A DNA stretch of 64,000 nucleotides. Source: JAHRAW01 sp965243285 (lineage in GTDB: Bacteria > Pseudomonadota > Gammaproteobacteria > Arenicellales > Poriferihabitantaceae). Below, piece by piece: positions 61,386 through 64,000 of the stretch. The first letter of the stretch is position 1, and every line of letters starts with the position of its first letter. Location of the stretch: contig OZ251537.1 of NCBI GenBank assembly GCA_965243285.1, forward strand, positions 992,001-1,056,000, written 5' to 3'. The notes below the pieces were generated by a model. It did no database searches, was not told the DNA's origin, and worked only from the letters and a program-made list of their open reading frames with translations. Made by a program: the position numbers and the translations under genes.

Positions 61386-63206
61386 TTATGCGTCGGCCGC
61401 TCGCAATCGACTGAGGCGCACTTCCGCGCTGCGTCCCTTGACCTGATGGCCGCCGACTTCCTCAAATTTTAGTGTCGAATCGTCGCTGGCCAAGGTCGCG
61501 GTGGCAGCGCTGACCAAGATGACCGAGGCGGCACCGTCGTCGAACTTGGCGCATAGCGATTCAATGCGGCTGCAGGTGTTTACCGTGTCGCCGATGACGG
61601 TGTAGTTCATGCGCGAAGTCGCGCCGATATTGCCGACCAGTAGCGGCCCGCTGTGAATCGCTACCTTGATTCTGAGCGGCGAGTGGCGCTCGGCGCCGAG
61701 CGGTTCTTGCAGTGCGGCGGCGAGCGCGAGAGCGGCGCGGCAAGCGCGCGCGGCGTGGTCGGTCTGCTCCTCCGGCGCGCCCCAAAACGCCATCACCGCG
61801 TCGCCGATAAACTTATCCAGCGTGCCGCCCTCGGCTTCAATGCAACTCGCGATAATCTCAAAGTGCGCGTTCAGCATTGCGCCGACTTCCGCTGGCGGCA
61901 TCGCTTGCGAAGTCGCGGTGAAGCCGATGATGTCGGTGAACATCACCGTCAACTCCACTTCCTTTGAGGCGATAGATGCATCGCCGCCGCGTTCGTGAAT
62001 GAGTTGACGCACCAACCGCTTGGGAACATAAGTCTCAAACCAGCGTAGCCCATAGACCATGCGGTTGAAGGCGCCGGCTTGATCGTCCAACTCCTGGATG
62101 CCCGCATGGGGAATGTCGCCGACTCGATCCAGTTCAAGCCTACCGATGTGTTCGGCAGAATCGGCCAGGTTGCGAATCGGGCGGGAAATTCTGCGCGCAA
62201 TCCACAACGCGCACAACAGCGCCAGCGCCAGCACGCCAAGGCCGGCCATGGCGGAGCCGACCAAGCGGTCTATCTGCTTGCCGAAGGTCGCCGCCGGACC
62301 ATAGACACCGATCTGCCACGGCTGCCCGCCGAACTCGTTATTGCTTCGCGATAGCACCACATAATCCTGGCCGTCATCGGGATGGGTTATTTCGCGCAGT
62401 TCAAAGTCGTTGCCGCTGTTCTGATTCAACACTTCGCTGGCGTAAAACTGCGAGACGATGGGGTCGCCGAGCTGGTCAATGGTCGGCAAGCGCGCCTTGC
62501 CGTCGCGGATGGTCGGCTGCAGCGTTTCAAAGACGGGATGTCCGAGCACCTTAACGTTGTAAAGTATGAAGGCGGTCATGCCGAGTTGAGCGCCGATGCG
62601 CTTTATGATTGATGACAGGTTGCTGATGGTGACGCCGGTCGCTAACACGCCCCACTCCTCGCCGCGATAGTCCAGCGGGGCGATGGTGTAAATATAATTG
62701 GCGGTGGCGCTGCCTTCGTCGGGCGGCCCCCATACCGGCCGCCTGAAGTGTCGGCTAAGGGCGACCAGCCGCGCCTGCACTGGTGGTGGCGTGGTCGGCG
62801 CTTCGCGGAACACCGTCGCGGCGTCGCCGGCGCCGCGCATGACGCCGAGTTGGCTGTTGTCCTTGCCCCACAACACCACGCCGGCGATTTGCGGCGCCGC
62901 CGCCAAGGCGCCGCGAAATGCGGCGATCAACTCGTCGGAATTGTCGGGATGAATTTCCCCGGCGTCCACCTGGGCGCGAAGGTAGCGGGAAATTTCCATC
63001 GCTGGTTGAACATGGGCGCGAATCTCCGCTTCAATGGAACTCATCGCCCACGCGGCTTGAGAGTTCAGCAACTCAAAGGTGTTGCGCCACGCCGTCAGCG
63101 ACGACAGTGTTAGCGCCAAGCCGACCGACAGCAACACTAATCCGGCAATGGCGCCGGACAGCAAGGCAGTGATGCCGATGGAGCGCTTGGTTTTTGGTTT
63201 AGACAT
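61386..63206 (-). CDS. Membrane sensor class III adenylate/guanylate cyclase
   Basis: 606-residue receptor cyclase. An N-terminal membrane helix (ITALLSGAIAGLVLLSVGLA) is followed by an extracytoplasmic Cache-like sensor of about 280 residues and a second helix (SAMAGLGVLALALLCALWIA). A HAMP-like linker (RRISRPIRNLADSAEHIG) and a catalytic domain complete it. Catalytic features: FTDIIGFT (metal Asp), DKFIGDAVMAFWG (metal Asp and the Lys associated with adenine preference) and NYTVIGDTVNTCSRIES (transition-state Asn/Arg). This favours cAMP synthesis. Start chosen at 63206 (MSKPKTKRS); the frame is open to 63251. Signal sensed is unknown. Confidence 0.9.
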   Translation of the reverse strand: MSKPKTKRSIGITALLSGAIAGLVLLSVGLALTLSSLTAWRNTFELLNSQAAWAMSSIEAEIRAHVQPAMEISRYLRAQVDAGEIHPDNSDELIAAFRGALAAAPQIAGVVLWGKDNSQLGVMRGAGDAATVFREAPTTPPPVQARLVALSRHFRRPVWGPPDEGSATANYIYTIAPLDYRGEEWGVLATGVTISNLSSIIKRIGAQLGMTAFILYNVKVLGHPVFETLQPTIRDGKARLPTIDQLGDPIVSQFYASEVLNQNSGNDFELREITHPDDGQDYVVLSRSNNEFGGQPWQIGVYGPAATFGKQIDRLVGSAMAGLGVLALALLCALWIARRISRPIRNLADSAEHIGRLELDRVGDIPHAGIQELDDQAGAFNRMVYGLRWFETYVPKRLVRQLIHERGGDASIASKEVELTVMFTDIIGFTATSQAMPPAEVGAMLNAHFEIIASCIEAEGGTLDKFIGDAVMAFWGAPEEQTDHAARACRAALALAAALQEPLGAERHSPLRIKVAIHSGPLLVGNIGATSRMNYTVIGDTVNTCSRIESLCAKFDDGAASVILVSAATATLASDDSTLKFEEVGGHQVKGRSAEVRLSRLRAADA

Positions 63207-63247
63207 GGATTGGCGTAGACATGGAGGTTTTATTTTTGGCCGACGAC

Positions 63248-64000
63248 TCAACCATCCCCCTCCAACAACCGACCGAGTTTGCCCGCATCACCGCGCACCA
63301 CATCCGCCACCGGCAATTCAACTTCGCGCTCAAGTTTTTTAATCTCTGCAGTCGCTTCATCATCACTTAGCTGCGCAGTGTTGAGCGCCACACCGAGCAC
63401 TCGCGCCGGCGTCAACGCGCCACATGCCGTCGCCAACGCCTCATTCAATTTAATAAACGCCTTCAACGGCGGCACCGTAACATTGTGCGGCGCGCGCAAG
63501 TGCGTCATGCGGGCGCGATGGCACATAATCAAATCGGTGGCGCAACTGCCGCGCATCAACGCCAGCGTGGCGCTGCTGCCGGGGTGCAGCAGCGAGCCTT
63601 GGCCCTCGATAAACACGGTGGCATGCGCTGCGGCATCCATTACCATTTTTTCCACCGCGCCGCACGCGTGGTCGACCTTGAACGCGTCCAGCGGGATACC
63701 GCGCCCGGTGAGGGTGATGCCGATTTGTCCGGTGGCGAGAAAGGCCGCGTCTTGCCCGCGGGCGCGCAGCCAGCGGTGAATTTCTAAACCAGCCGACATC
63801 TTGCCCACCGCCATGTCGGTGCCCACCATCAACACCCGCCGATTGCGCAGCGCCGCGGCCCGCCCGCTGGCGATGGCGGGCGTGAACGCCGGCTGGCGCA
63901 CATCCCAAATCCATTGCCCGGCGGTTAGCAGGTGCCCAAAGCGGTCGCGCAAATTATCGTGCAGCCCGTTTACCACGCACATGCCGAGCGCCAGGCATTC
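63248..64000 (-). CDS. DUF1611 (DgcN-like) protein, 5' end beyond the window
   Basis: The frame is open through the window edge (sequence before MCVVNGLHDNL continues ECLALG), so the N-terminal domain is missing. The visible C-terminal domain has VLMVGTDMAVGKMSAGLEI (P-loop-like), FLATGQIGITLTGRGIPLDA, FIEGQGSLLHPGSSATLALM and MCHRARMTHLR, matching DUF1611. Some members act in N-carbamoyl/acyl-D-amino acid metabolism (DgcN); the substrate here is uncertain. Confidence 0.85.
   Translation of the reverse strand, partial: ECLALGMCVVNGLHDNLRDRFGHLLTAGQWIWDVRQPAFTPAIASGRAAALRNRRVLMVGTDMAVGKMSAGLEIHRWLRARGQDAAFLATGQIGITLTGRGIPLDAFKVDHACGAVEKMVMDAAAHATVFIEGQGSLLHPGSSATLALMRGSCATDLIMCHRARMTHLRAPHNVTVPPLKAFIKLNEALATACGALTPARVLGVALNTAQLSDDEATAEIKKLEREVELPVADVVRGDAGKLGRLLEGDG

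Overview
This is a GC-rich (roughly 60% or more by eye) bacterial chromosome segment with a proteobacterial, most likely gammaproteobacterial, gene set. The pointers are a yebC-ruvC-ruvA order, Coq7 ubiquinone hydroxylase, comF beside a BioC-like gene, BepA-like M48 protease, TusA, GlcDEF and a cytochrome c-fused urate hydroxylase (PuuD). A giant adhesin-like autotransporter and dense repeat families would suit a host-associated or marine lifestyle, but that is inference.

Layout. 1-2.7 kb: end of an FAD/NAD oxidoreductase, a MoaD-like protein and MoaA. 2.8-13.8 kb: housekeeping genes (Lys-rich histone-like protein, orphan CbbQ/NorQ-type ATPase, rpiA, tusA, M48 protease, odd BioC-like protein, comF, tRNA-Met, yebC, ruvC, ruvA, coq7). 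14-19.1 kb: glycolate oxidase glcD, glcE, glcF. 19.6-26.9 kb: thioredoxin-like ferredoxin, a 1749-residue autotransporter, an ammonium transporter and a 56-residue membrane protein. 27.5-37 kb: iron-dependent alcohol dehydrogenase, HIU hydrolase, OHCU decarboxylase, guanine deaminase, XdhC, XdhB, XdhA. 38.2-44.8 kb: an AT-richer defence island with two paralogous, divergent modules (EcoRI-type adenine methylase plus DUF262/HNH protein), a rearranged dinD between hairpin-bearing direct repeats, and a Panacea antitoxin with a frameshifted partner. 44.8-50.4 kb: nucleoside/purine ABC importer. 51-57 kb: adenine deaminase, PuuD, allantoinase PuuE, allantoicase, ureidoglycolate lyase. 57.6-64 kb: RX4H (HEPN-like) protein, gamma-glutamylcyclotransferase-like protein, malate synthase G, class III cyclase and a DUF1611 protein running off the window.

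Metabolic logic. The importer and deaminases feed xanthine dehydrogenase. Urate then passes through PuuD, HIU hydrolase, OHCU decarboxylase, allantoinase, allantoicase and ureidoglycolate lyase to glyoxylate and urea. Malate synthase G condenses glyoxylate with acetyl-CoA, and GlcDEF supplies glyoxylate from glycolate. Amt may handle released ammonium. No urease is present here.

The most unusual aspect is the repeat content. Three families of short, non-autonomous, inverted-repeat elements sit in the gene gaps. Six complete copies of family A have terminal inverted repeats close to GGGATTTATATACCTAAATC, with 7-8 bp target duplications (two perfect 8-mers, three 7 of 8, one perfect 7-mer), and most carry TTGGCT/GCCAAA arms around hairpins. 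Family B (147 bp) has an ATATTAAT duplication. Family C (152 bp) is nested inside family A. Separately, short in-frame tandem repeats have expanded inside many conserved enzymes (BioC-like, GlcE, GlcF, XdhB, UraD, PuuD, YgjP-like, autotransporter), and 10-21 bp period repeats fill several gaps.
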